Positions 1-5,534 of a DNA stretch of 7,371 bases are shown one piece after another (position 1 is the first letter of the stretch; every line of letters begins with the position of its first letter). Made by a program: the position numbers and the translations under genes. The DNA is from Methanobacteriota archaeon. Its GTDB lineage: Archaea; Thermoplasmatota; Thermoplasmata; RBG-16-68-12. Below the pieces are notes generated by a model that saw only the letters and a program-made list of their open reading frames with translations, did not search any database and was not told the DNA's origin. The DNA is taken from positions 1 through 7,371 of the forward strand of contig VBLZ01000084.1 in NCBI GenBank assembly GCA_005878515.1. The letters are read 5' to 3'.

Positions 1-49
1 TCTTACCGCTTTCCTCGCGGTAGACCTTCGTGACGCGCTCAAAATTCAC
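1..49 (-). CDS. 5' end of an unidentified gene running off the left edge
   Basis: A GTG at 49-47 on the minus strand opens a frame that stays clear to the window edge, giving 16 residues: VNFERVTKVYREESGK (first residue read as Met). The purine-rich run GAGGAGGAG at 58-50 lies directly upstream and is a strong Shine-Dalgarno match. An AT-rich TATA-like element at 97-89 would start the mRNA near 67. The residues are strongly biased towards C or G in the third codon position, as in the other genes here. The pattern of an early Tyr-Arg-Glu-Glu-Ser helix faintly recalls the N-terminus of archaeal GINS replication subunits, which would suit a neighbourhood containing dnaG, but 16 residues cannot settle that. 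Function should be treated as unknown. Confidence 0.45.
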   Translation of the reverse strand, partial: MNFERVTKVYREESGK

Positions 50-88
50 CTCCTCCTCGCCCGGCACACCGCGCATATCCGGAGGCCG

Positions 89-97
89 CTATTTGAT
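89..97 (-). promoter_or_regulatory. TATA-like element for the left-edge gene
   Basis: Read on the minus strand the element is ATCAAATAG. Its centre is about 26 bp before position 67, which would leave a leader of about 18 nt containing the GAGGAGGAG ribosome binding site before the GTG at 49. It is the only AT-rich stretch between the two divergent genes on this side. The match to an archaeal TATA box is moderate. Confidence 0.35.
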
Positions 98-111
98 GGC
101 TTCCAGCCGCG

Positions 112-123
112 GAACCCTTATCG
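112..123 (+). promoter_or_regulatory. BRE/TATA-like element of the small Toprim gene
   Basis: The sequence GAACCCTTATCG resembles a purine-A-A BRE followed by a weak TATA box (CCTTATC). Its first nine bases, GAACCCTTA, recur exactly at 640-648 in the promoter ahead of dnaG. A start about 30 bp after the T-rich part falls near 147-150, leaving only a few untranslated bases before the ATG at 151. GGTGA at 138-142, a good archaeal Shine-Dalgarno match 8 nt before that ATG, would be used only if transcription starts further upstream. Confidence 0.4.
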
Positions 124-150
124 TCCGCGGGCCGTTCGGTGAGTGAGCCG

Positions 151-627
151 ATGGACTGGGAGCAGCTCCACACCGACTTGCAGCGGGTCCTCGAGGACCT
201 CTCGGAAAAGAATCGCCGCGCGCCGATCATCGTGGAAGGCGAATACGACAAGCGCTCGTTGCGCGCGCTGGGCGTGACCGGAGACATTCGTATGATCAAC
301 CAAGGCTCCACCGTGTTCGGGTTGTGCGAGTCGATTGCGGCCCACCACCGCGAGGCGATCATCCTGACGGACTGGGACGTGCGGGGCGGACGTCTCGCTC
401 GTCAACTGCGGGACGGGCTCTCCGCGAACGGGGTGCGGTTCGACGAGGACCTCCGCGCGCGGCTCACAGTGCTCTGCCGGAAGGACATCACCGACGTCGA
501 ATCGCTCCACGGATTCGTCGACCGCGTCGCGGAACGCGCGTCCGTGGGCTATCGGCAGCGCCCGTCGAAGCGATGGTACGCCGACCGGGTCCAAAAGCGC
601 GATACGCGCCGACGTTCCCAAGAGTGA
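151..627 (+). CDS. Small Toprim-domain protein (archaeal stand-alone Toprim, UPF0292-like)
   Basis: A 158-residue soluble protein built around one Toprim fold, the metal-binding catalytic domain shared by primases, topoisomerases, OLD nucleases and RNase M5. The conserved glutamate lies in IIVEGEYDK (Glu29), and the acidic pair lies in ILTDWDVRGG (Asp74 and Asp76), each following a hydrophobic strand. An 'INQGST' turn sits between them, as in the small archaeal Toprim proteins of the UPF0292 type. The C-terminus is basic (Lys/Arg-rich) and may contact nucleic acid. Members of this family are 120-140 residues, so this one has a short extra tail. GTG at 139 is a possible start, but ATG at 151 has GGTGA at 138-142 at 8-nt spacing and a better fit to the TATA-like element. 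The gene lies 206 bp before dnaG on the same strand. The biochemical substrate is not known; all catalytic acids are present, so an active nuclease or nucleotidyl-transfer role is plausible but inferred. Confidence 0.85.
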   Translation: MDWEQLHTDLQRVLEDLSEKNRRAPIIVEGEYDKRSLRALGVTGDIRMINQGSTVFGLCESIAAHHREAIILTDWDVRGGRLARQLRDGLSANGVRFDEDLRARLTVLCRKDITDVESLHGFVDRVAERASVGYRQRPSKRWYADRVQKRDTRRRSQE

Positions 628-639
628 GAATGTTTGCCC

Positions 640-652
640 GAACCCTTAAATA
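640..652 (+). promoter_or_regulatory. Strong BRE/TATA promoter ahead of the dnaG leader
   Basis: GAACCCTTAAATA combines a BRE-like GAAC with a good archaeal TATA box (CTTAAATA, 645-652). It is the best plus-strand TATA match in the left half of the window. Transcription would start near 675-678, far upstream of the dnaG ATG at 834, so the promoter implies a transcribed non-coding stretch of about 158 nt. Confidence 0.6.
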
Positions 653-674
653 GGCCCGCCCCCAGTTGGGAATC

Positions 675-825
675 GGGATAGCGGTAAAGGCCGCGATTCA
701 CAGATCCCACTCATCCGAATCATCCTTTCCAGCCTCCGGGACTGCGAGGCCGAAATGCCCTGCGGGGCCGAGAGTTGTCCGGATAGAGGGACGTAAACCG
801 CGGATTTGACGGCTAGCCCGGACAA
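675..825 (+). promoter_or_regulatory. Putative structured leader of dnaG (or a separate small RNA)
   Basis: No credible gene lies in 628-833. Starting at the predicted transcription start, four local hairpins follow one another. The first pairs GGGAT 675-679 with ATCCC 704-708 and encloses GCGG 681-684 with CCGC 691-694. The second pairs GCCTC 732-736 with GAGGC 746-750. The third pairs GCCC 757-760 with GGGC 765-768, closing a TGCG loop of the stable cUNCGg type. The fourth pairs TTGTCCGG 775-782 with CCGGACAA 818-825, eight perfect pairs ending 8 nt before the dnaG ATG. ATCCG at 713-717 could instead pair with CGGAT at 780-784, competing with the fourth stem. I found no match to SRP RNA, RNase P RNA, tRNA or C/D-box motifs. 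It may be a 5' leader controlling dnaG or an independent RNA. High GC makes chance hairpins common, so certainty is limited. Confidence 0.35.
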
Positions 826-833
826 GTGCGAAA

Positions 834-2138
834 ATGAACATCGATCCGAGTACGACTAAATATCTCATCCAGGCCCGCCTGGAGGCGGAAGGGATTGTCG
901 AGAAGCCCGACGTCGTCGGGGCCGTGTTTGGCCAGACGGAAGGGCTCCTCGGCGAGGAATTGGACTTGCGTGACCTACAGAAGAGCGGCCGCATCGGCCG
1001 AATCGAGGTGGACGTCCAGAGCAAGAAAGGACGGAGCGAAGGGACGATCCTGATTCCGTCCTCGCTGGATCAGGTCGAGACCTCGATCCTGGCGGCGGCG
1101 CTCGAGACGATCGACCGCGTCGGCCCGTGCAAGGCCACGATCAAGGTCGACAAGGTCGAGGACACGCGCGTCACGAAACGGAACAAGATCATCGAGCGAG
1201 CCCGCTCGCTCCTGTCGTCCATGGTCGAGGAGTCGAAGACCTCCGGGTCCGACTTGCTCGACGAGGTGCGTCAGAGCGTGCAGGTCTCGGAGATTGTGTC
1301 CTTCGGGGCCGAGCGGCTTCCCGCCGGACCGAACGTCGCGGACAGCGACGCGATCATCATCGTCGAAGGGCGCCAGGATGTCCTAAACCTCCTCCGATCG
1401 GGGATCAAGAACGCGATCGCCGTCGAGGGGACGAACGTCCCGAAGACGATTCAGGAGCTCTCGAAAGAACGGGCGCTCACCGCCTTCGTCGACGGAGACC
1501 GCGGTGGAGATCTGATCCTGAAAGAACTCCTCCAGGTGGCGGAAGTCGACTTCATCGCGCGCGCCCCGAGAGGCAAGGAAGTCGAGGAGCTCACGCAGAA
1601 GCAGATCATGAAGTGCTTGCGGAACAAGATTCCCGCAGACCAATACGTCGAGATGTACGGCCTCTCCGGCCAGGTCTACAAGGCCGAGTCTGAGTTCCCT
1701 GAGCCGAAGCCCGCGGGAGGGCCCCAACCGCGTCCGGAGCCGCGACCTGAGTTCCGTCCGGAACCGCGGGAGGCGAGAGAACCGCGGGAATCCCGCGAAG
1801 ATCGTCCACCGGCACCTCTCACGCCCACGACGAAGGTCCTCAACCCGAAGCTCGAGAAGTACCGCGACATGCTCCTGCAGCTCGGTGGATCCTCCACCGC
1901 CCGCCTCCTCGATGACGGGGACGGCGTCGTTACGGAGGTCCCGGTCCGAGAGCTCGTCGACACGCTCAAGACCGCGAAGCAGACCCGCGCGGTGGTCTTC
2001 GACGGGATCATCACGCAGCGCATCCTGGACATCGCGTCGGAGATGAACATGCACTCGGTCGTCGGCACGAAAATGGGCACGATCACGAAACAGCCGGCCG
2101 GCATCGAGGTCTGGACGCGGAGCGACCTGGCGCCGTAA
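834..2138 (+). CDS. dnaG: Archaeal DnaG (primase-type Toprim protein, exosome subunit)
   Basis: A 434-residue archaeal DnaG. The N-terminal domain (1 to about 165) has the family opening 'STTKYLIQARLEAEG' and 'VFGQTEGLLGEELDLRDLQK'. The Toprim domain (about 170-280) has the catalytic glutamate in DAIIIVEGRQD (Glu178) and the acidic motif DGDRGG (Asp220, Asp222). Residues 285-335 are a disordered Pro/Arg/Glu linker. The conserved C-terminal domain starts at Leu336 and includes 'FDGIITQRILDIA'. There is no zinc finger or helicase-binding domain of the bacterial type, as expected. In archaea the protein is a core-associated exosome subunit that binds poly(A)-rich RNA and joins through Csl4; purified homologues also show primase activity. 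The start agrees with the family N-terminus. No Shine-Dalgarno precedes it, and a weak TATA-like GATTTGAC at 803-810 would allow a leaderless mRNA in addition to the long-leader promoter at 640-652. The next gene follows after 5 bp. Confidence 0.96.
   Translation: MNIDPSTTKYLIQARLEAEGIVEKPDVVGAVFGQTEGLLGEELDLRDLQKSGRIGRIEVDVQSKKGRSEGTILIPSSLDQVETSILAAALETIDRVGPCKATIKVDKVEDTRVTKRNKIIERARSLLSSMVEESKTSGSDLLDEVRQSVQVSEIVSFGAERLPAGPNVADSDAIIIVEGRQDVLNLLRSGIKNAIAVEGTNVPKTIQELSKERALTAFVDGDRGGDLILKELLQVAEVDFIARAPRGKEVEELTQKQIMKCLRNKIPADQYVEMYGLSGQVYKAESEFPEPKPAGGPQPRPEPRPEFRPEPREAREPRESREDRPPAPLTPTTKVLNPKLEKYRDMLLQLGGSSTARLLDDGDGVVTEVPVRELVDTLKTAKQTRAVVFDGIITQRILDIASEMNMHSVVGTKMGTITKQPAGIEVWTRSDLAP
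1761..1789 (+). repeat. Short in-frame direct repeat coding the DnaG linker
   Basis: The 11-mer GAACCCGCGGGA-like unit, exactly GAACCGCGGGA, occurs at 1761-1771 and again at 1779-1789, 18 bp (six codons) apart. It encodes the repeated Glu-Pro-Arg-Glu motif of the disordered linker. It probably arose by slippage and marks a length-variable segment. Confidence 0.7.
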
Positions 2139-2143
2139 CCGGG

Positions 2144-3682
2144 GTGGAGCCTATCGCGCGAACGAAGATGGTCGCCGCGGATGAGGGGTTCGCCCTCGAC
2201 GACTTTGAGACGACCGCGGAGATCGCGATCCCGGACGATCCGTTGAAGCGGGTCGTCGGCCAGGACGAGGCGATCGCGCTCGCCCGGATCGCGGCGAATC
2301 AGCGGCGGCACTTCTTGCTGGTCGGCCCGCCCGGCACGGGCAAGTCGATGATCGCCCAAGCCCTCTCCCTCCATCTGCCTTCGGTGACGGAAGAGATCCG
2401 AGTCGTGCACAATCCGGAGAATCCGGAACGGCCCCTCATCGAAGTCAAACAGCGCGACGAGGTCTTGCAGGAGCAGAACCGGCTCGCGGGCGCGGAAGGG
2501 GATCTCATCGATCCCAAAGAAGCGCCCATCAACGTCGCGGAGCGGCTCGGCTACAAGTGCGTCCACTGCGGGACGTATTCGTCGCCGACCGATCGCATGT
2601 GCCCGAAGTGCGGCCGACCAAAGGCGGCGTCCCAGGCGAACGTCGGCAATCCGTTCGGCGACCTGCTCGGCGGCATCTTCGAGGTCACGTTCGCGCAGCT
2701 CCAAGGCCGGGATCGCGTGACGACGACCCGGCAGCAGTTCGGCAAGGAAGAGGTCGTCGTCTACGAGCGGGCGGGAGACATGATCCGCGTACTTGACCAG
2801 AAGGCACTCGAGAAGCGCCGCGAGGTCGAGAAGGAGAGCCCTCGAAAGGTCCTCGTCCCGATCACGCGACGGCCGTTCGTCCTCGCGACGGGGGCGAGCG
2901 AGACGGAACTCCTCGGAGATGTCCGCCACGATCCGTACGGCGGCCATCCGCAGCTCGGTACGCAGCCGTACGACCGCGTCGTCGCGGGCGCGATCCACGA
3001 AGCCCATCAAGGCGTCCTATTCATCGACGAGCTGCCGTTGCTCGGCCATCTCCAGCGGTTCATCCTGACCGCGATGCAGGAGAAGCGGTTCCCGATCTCC
3101 GGCCGAAATCCCCAGAGCGCGGGTGCGAGCGTCAAGGTCGAAAGCGTCCCGTGCGACTTCATCTTCGTCGGCGCGTGCAACATCCAGGACCTTCCTCACA
3201 TCCTGTCGCCGCTGCGCTCCCGCATCACCGGGGGCGGATACGAGATCCTCGTCGAGACAACGATGCCCGACTCGGACTCGAACCGCGCGAAACTGGCCCA
3301 GTTCGTTGCCCAGGAGATCGCGGTGGACAAGCGCATCCCGCCGGCAACTCGCGACGCAGTCGGTATCGTGATCGAGGAAGCCCGGAGACGGGCGAAGACC
3401 TTGGACAACAAGGATCGGGCCCTCAGCCTCCGACTGCGGGAACTCGGCGGTCTCATCCGATCCGCGGGCGACATCGCGGTGACGGAGCAATCGAAGCTCA
3501 TCGATGCCGATCATGTTCAGCGGGCGATCAAGGTCTCCCGCTCGATCGAAGACCAGATCCGGGAACGGTATGGGTCGTACAGCGCCGGCGTCGGGACGGA
3601 TCTCTCATCGGCGCAGCGCGAGTCCTCGCCGTACCATTACTGGAACGAGCACAAGGCGGACGACGTCCAAGGCTACCAGTAA
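2144..3682 (+). CDS. LonB-like AAA+ ATPase with zinc ribbon and no protease domain
   Basis: A 512-residue ATPase whose AAA+ module closely resembles archaeal LonB. Walker A is GPPGTGKS (61-68), Walker B is GVLFIDE (290-296), the sensor-1 Asn is 346 in FVGACN, the arginine-finger region is LRSR (357-360), and the sensor-2 helix is LSLRLREL (427-434). 'LLGDVRHDPYGG' and 'TAMQEKRFPISG' are LonB hallmarks. In LonB two membrane helices are inserted between Walker A and Walker B. Here that insert (about 95-260) has no hydrophobic helices but carries a zinc ribbon, Cys139-x2-Cys142-x10-Cys153-x2-Cys156. The protein ends about 35 residues after the helical lid ('SIEDQIRERYGSY'), so the Ser-Lys protease domain is missing, and no protease-like sequence follows in any frame downstream. 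It should be a soluble ATP-driven remodeller rather than a protease. The GTG start lies 5 bp after the dnaG stop, indicating co-transcription. ATG at 2168 is an alternative start that would remove eight residues. Its substrate is unknown. Confidence 0.88.
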   Translation: MEPIARTKMVAADEGFALDDFETTAEIAIPDDPLKRVVGQDEAIALARIAANQRRHFLLVGPPGTGKSMIAQALSLHLPSVTEEIRVVHNPENPERPLIEVKQRDEVLQEQNRLAGAEGDLIDPKEAPINVAERLGYKCVHCGTYSSPTDRMCPKCGRPKAASQANVGNPFGDLLGGIFEVTFAQLQGRDRVTTTRQQFGKEEVVVYERAGDMIRVLDQKALEKRREVEKESPRKVLVPITRRPFVLATGASETELLGDVRHDPYGGHPQLGTQPYDRVVAGAIHEAHQGVLFIDELPLLGHLQRFILTAMQEKRFPISGRNPQSAGASVKVESVPCDFIFVGACNIQDLPHILSPLRSRITGGGYEILVETTMPDSDSNRAKLAQFVAQEIAVDKRIPPATRDAVGIVIEEARRRAKTLDNKDRALSLRLRELGGLIRSAGDIAVTEQSKLIDADHVQRAIKVSRSIEDQIRERYGSYSAGVGTDLSSAQRESSPYHYWNEHKADDVQGYQ

Positions 3683-3705
3683 CGCGGGCCCTGTGCGATC
3701 GAGCC

Positions 3706-3747
3706 AAAGCTTTTGTCTCGTGAGACGATTGGTATTGCGGAGGGTGA
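3706..3747 (+). promoter_or_regulatory. TATA-like element and strong Shine-Dalgarno of the small membrane protein gene
   Basis: AAAGCTTTT at 3706-3714 is the only AT-rich stretch in the 66-bp gap and could serve as a TATA box with a start near 3735. The same T-run, 29 bp past the ATPase stop, could equally end the upstream transcript. GGAGGGTGA at 3739-3747 is an almost complete match to the archaeal anti-Shine-Dalgarno sequence and fixes the ATG at 3749 as the start. Confidence 0.45.
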
Positions 3748-3748
3748 A

Positions 3749-4006
3749 ATGCCGAACGAAGAGACACTCTTTCGTTGGGGGCGGCAAGCGTGGTGGGCGA
3801 CCTTCGTCGGAGCCGTCGTGTTCGTCTTGTCGCGCGTTGTATTGTCCGCTAGCGAAGGTCTCGCCGGGGCCGTCGTGATGATCGTCGGCTTCACGCTTCT
3901 GACGGCCGGGCTCGTCGGGTTCTTCGCATACGGCTACGCGGCGGGCTTTGCCACGCTCCACCGGGACCGCCGTGTCGGGTCGGATGCAAGTTACGGACCG
4001 CGCTGA
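3749..4006 (+). CDS. Small two-helix membrane protein, function unknown
   Basis: An 85-residue protein that I do not recognise. A short charged N-terminus (MPNEETLFRWGRQ) is followed by a first membrane helix at about 15-32, a short Ser-Ala-Ser-Glu-Gly link, and a long Gly-rich second hydrophobic segment at about 37-66. The tail is basic and polar (HRDRR...). With both termini on the same side this would be a helical hairpin, and the Arg-rich tail suggests they face the cytoplasm. The ATG at 3749 is chosen over a TTG at 3713 because the strong ribosome binding site GGAGGGTGA sits immediately before it. The gene lies 66 bp after the AAA+ ATPase on the same strand and may be its distal operon member or have its own weak promoter. 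It converges on the acetyltransferase gene with a 23-bp gap. No catalytic motif is visible. Confidence 0.7.
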   Translation: MPNEETLFRWGRQAWWATFVGAVVFVLSRVVLSASEGLAGAVVMIVGFTLLTAGLVGFFAYGYAAGFATLHRDRRVGSDASYGPR

Positions 4007-4029
4007 ACAGAATGGACGGCCGGGCCCAC

Positions 4030-4494
4030 TTATCCCAGCCGACGCACCATCTTGAACCCGTCCTCCCCGTCCGTGTAGAACTTCGGAAGGACCGCCGAGA
4101 TCTCGAAGCCATAGCGCTTGTAGAATCGGATCGCCTCCTCGTTCGAGATGCGCACCTCGAGTTCGATCGTGCGGATGCCCCGCACCGCGCACGCCTGGAC
4201 GAACGCATTCATCAATTGGCTGCCGAATCCCTGCTTCCGGAAGACCGCCGTGACCGCGAACATCAGGATGCGGGCTTGGCCGTCGGCGCTGATCACGGCC
4301 GCGAGGAAACCGACCGGGTGGCCGTCGAGATCGGCGACGAGGAAGCCGTCCCGCCACCAGCGGTGGATGTCGAGGTACAGCGAGGTCGGATAATTCTCGC
4401 GCAACGCTTCCCGGACGATCGACGCGACCGCGGGGATGTCGTTCGGGACGAAAGGCCGGACGCGCACCCGGGCGGAGCGAAGGGCCCGGGCCAT
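4030..4494 (-). CDS. GNAT-family N-acetyltransferase (RimI-like)
   Basis: A 154-residue single-domain GNAT enzyme that transfers acetyl from acetyl-CoA. Acetyl-CoA pyrophosphate binding is shown by Arg86-x-x-Gly89-x-Gly91 in VFRKQGFGSQL, after the beta-4 strand 'ILMFAV'. The downstream segment 'IELEVRISNEEAIRFYKRYGFE' holds Asn118, Tyr125 and Tyr128, the usual RimI-type motif B, in which the tyrosine protonates the leaving thiolate. The fold starts at 'RVRVRPFVPNDI', typical of RimI-like proteins. In archaea such enzymes acetylate protein N-termini, but sequence alone does not exclude a small-molecule substrate. The frame stays open upstream to 4620, yet that extension is Arg/Pro-rich, lies inside the divergent methyltransferase gene and has no GNAT character, so the ATG at 4494 is the likely start. 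I see no clear Shine-Dalgarno or good TATA box for it. Confidence 0.88.
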   Translation of the reverse strand: MARALRSARVRVRPFVPNDIPAVASIVREALRENYPTSLYLDIHRWWRDGFLVADLDGHPVGFLAAVISADGQARILMFAVTAVFRKQGFGSQLMNAFVQACAVRGIRTIELEVRISNEEAIRFYKRYGFEISAVLPKFYTDGEDGFKMVRRLG

Positions 4495-4502
4495 TTGAAA
4501 AT
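4494..4502 (+). promoter_or_regulatory. TATA-like element of the tRNA methyltransferase gene
   Basis: TTTGAAAAT is the only AT-rich stretch in the 53-bp divergent gap. A start about 26 bp from its centre falls near 4525, leaving a leader of about 23 nt before the GTG at 4548. The element touches the start codon of the minus-strand acetyltransferase, so the two genes may interfere with each other's transcription. Confidence 0.4.
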
Positions 4503-4547
4503 GACGGTTGGCGGCAGGCTCATGTTCGCGGGCGACGTTCGACGGCG

Positions 4548-5534
4548 GTGCGTGTCTTCGTCGAGCTGTCGGGGGAACATCCGACCCTCCCCCGCGCAGA
4601 GGCGCTCGCCGCATTGGCATCGGAGCGCGTCGAGGTCCGCCGCACGACCTTCGGGCCGAATCTGCTCCGCCTCGAGGTCACGGGCCCGGTCGAGCGCGCG
4701 GCACATCGGCTCGGCCTCGCTCACGTCGTCTGCGAAGAACTCGCGTCCGGAGATCTCGAGTCGATTCGTGCGTTCGCGGCCGCACAGCAACTCGGTGGTC
4801 GTACGTTCCGAGTCCGCGCTCACGGGCTTGGCGTGGACCTAGACCCGCGAGGCGTCGAAGGACCGCTCGGCGCCGATTTCGGCAAGACCGGCCGCGTGGA
4901 TCTGGACGCGCCGCAGATCGACTATCGGGTTTTGCTCGGCGAGGAATTCGTCCTCGGGCGGGTCATGCATCGGGTGGATCGCGCTCGACTCGAAGCCACG
5001 AAGGTCGCGAACCGACCTTTCTCCCTCCCGATCTCCCTGCATCCGAAGTTCGCACGGGCGCTCGTGAACCTCGCCCGCGTTCCGATGGCCGGCACCGTCC
5101 TCGACCCATTCTGCGGCACCGGCGGGGTCCTCCTCGAAGCGATGCAGTTAGGGCTTCGCGGGATCGGTTTGGATCACGAACGGGGGATGGTGCTGGGGAC
5201 CCGGACCTCACTGCATCCCGGGGAACATGCTCCCGATCTCGCCATCGCCGATGCTGGACGTCCTCCCTTGCGCGCCGGATCGGTCCATGGAATCGCGACG
5301 GATCCGCCGTACGGTCGGGCGGCATCGACGCAGGGCGAGGCGATCGATCAACTGTACGCGCGTGCGTTTGCCGCGTTCGCCGAGCTCCTCCCGCGGGCGG
5401 GCCATCTCGCGATTGTGCTCCCCAATGAACGCTGGATCGAGCGCGGTTCCGAAACCCTTGAACTCGTCGAGACCCACGCGCTCCGAGTCCACCGCTCGCT
5501 CGTCCGGCACTTCTGCGTCTTCGTCAGGGAATGA
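4548..5534 (+). CDS. trmG10: tRNA (guanine-10-N2) methyltransferase, Trm-G10 type
   Basis: A 328-residue enzyme with the two-part layout of archaeal Trm-G10, about the family length (roughly 330). The N-terminal half (1 to about 150) is a THUMP-type RNA-binding region starting 'RVFVELSGEHPTLPRAEALA' and including 'DYRVLLGEEFVLGRVMHRVDR'. A linker with 'RPFSLPISLHPKFARALVNLA' (from Arg156) precedes the Rossmann methyltransferase domain. Its motif I is DPFCGTGG (186-193), which binds S-adenosylmethionine, and motif IV is DPPYG (252-256), the N2-guanine catalytic loop. The enzyme makes m2G and then m2,2G at position 10 of tRNA, stabilising the tRNA core. It starts with GTG; no clear Shine-Dalgarno is present. 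It is divergent from the acetyltransferase gene, and its last 11 bases overlap tail to tail with the protease gene on the other strand. Confidence 0.93.
   Translation: MRVFVELSGEHPTLPRAEALAALASERVEVRRTTFGPNLLRLEVTGPVERAAHRLGLAHVVCEELASGDLESIRAFAAAQQLGGRTFRVRAHGLGVDLDPRGVEGPLGADFGKTGRVDLDAPQIDYRVLLGEEFVLGRVMHRVDRARLEATKVANRPFSLPISLHPKFARALVNLARVPMAGTVLDPFCGTGGVLLEAMQLGLRGIGLDHERGMVLGTRTSLHPGEHAPDLAIADAGRPPLRAGSVHGIATDPPYGRAASTQGEAIDQLYARAFAAFAELLPRAGHLAIVLPNERWIERGSETLELVETHALRVHRSLVRHFCVFVRE

Noticed and set aside
107..130. Two CCGCGG palindromes 18 bp apart in the Toprim promoter region as operators
   Set aside because: A six-base GC-only palindrome is expected several times in a window this rich in GC; another occurs at 798-803. 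No further symmetry supports it.
118..621. A 167-codon open frame on the minus strand opposite the small Toprim gene
   Set aside because: The plus strand carries the Toprim motifs VEG and DWD at correct spacing; the minus frame has no motif or ribosome binding site.
664..711. H/ACA guide RNA, because a hairpin is followed by ACA at 700-702
   Set aside because: The stem-loop is too short, lacks a clear kink-turn and pseudouridylation pocket, and its 5' side would lie upstream of the predicted transcription start.
1676..3010. A 444-codon open frame on the minus strand across dnaG and the ATPase
   Set aside because: It lies opposite two firmly identified genes, is full of Arg, Asp, Glu and Leu in the way antisense frames of GC-rich DNA are, and shows no domain motif or promoter.
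4495..4620. N-terminal extension of the acetyltransferase to a start at 4620
   Set aside because: The extra 42 residues are Arg/Pro-rich, unrelated to GNAT proteins, and overlap the start of the divergent methyltransferase gene.
4012..4842. A 276-codon open frame on the plus strand opposite the acetyltransferase
   Set aside because: It is antisense to a clear GNAT domain and runs into the methyltransferase in another frame. Composition is typical of a shadow frame.
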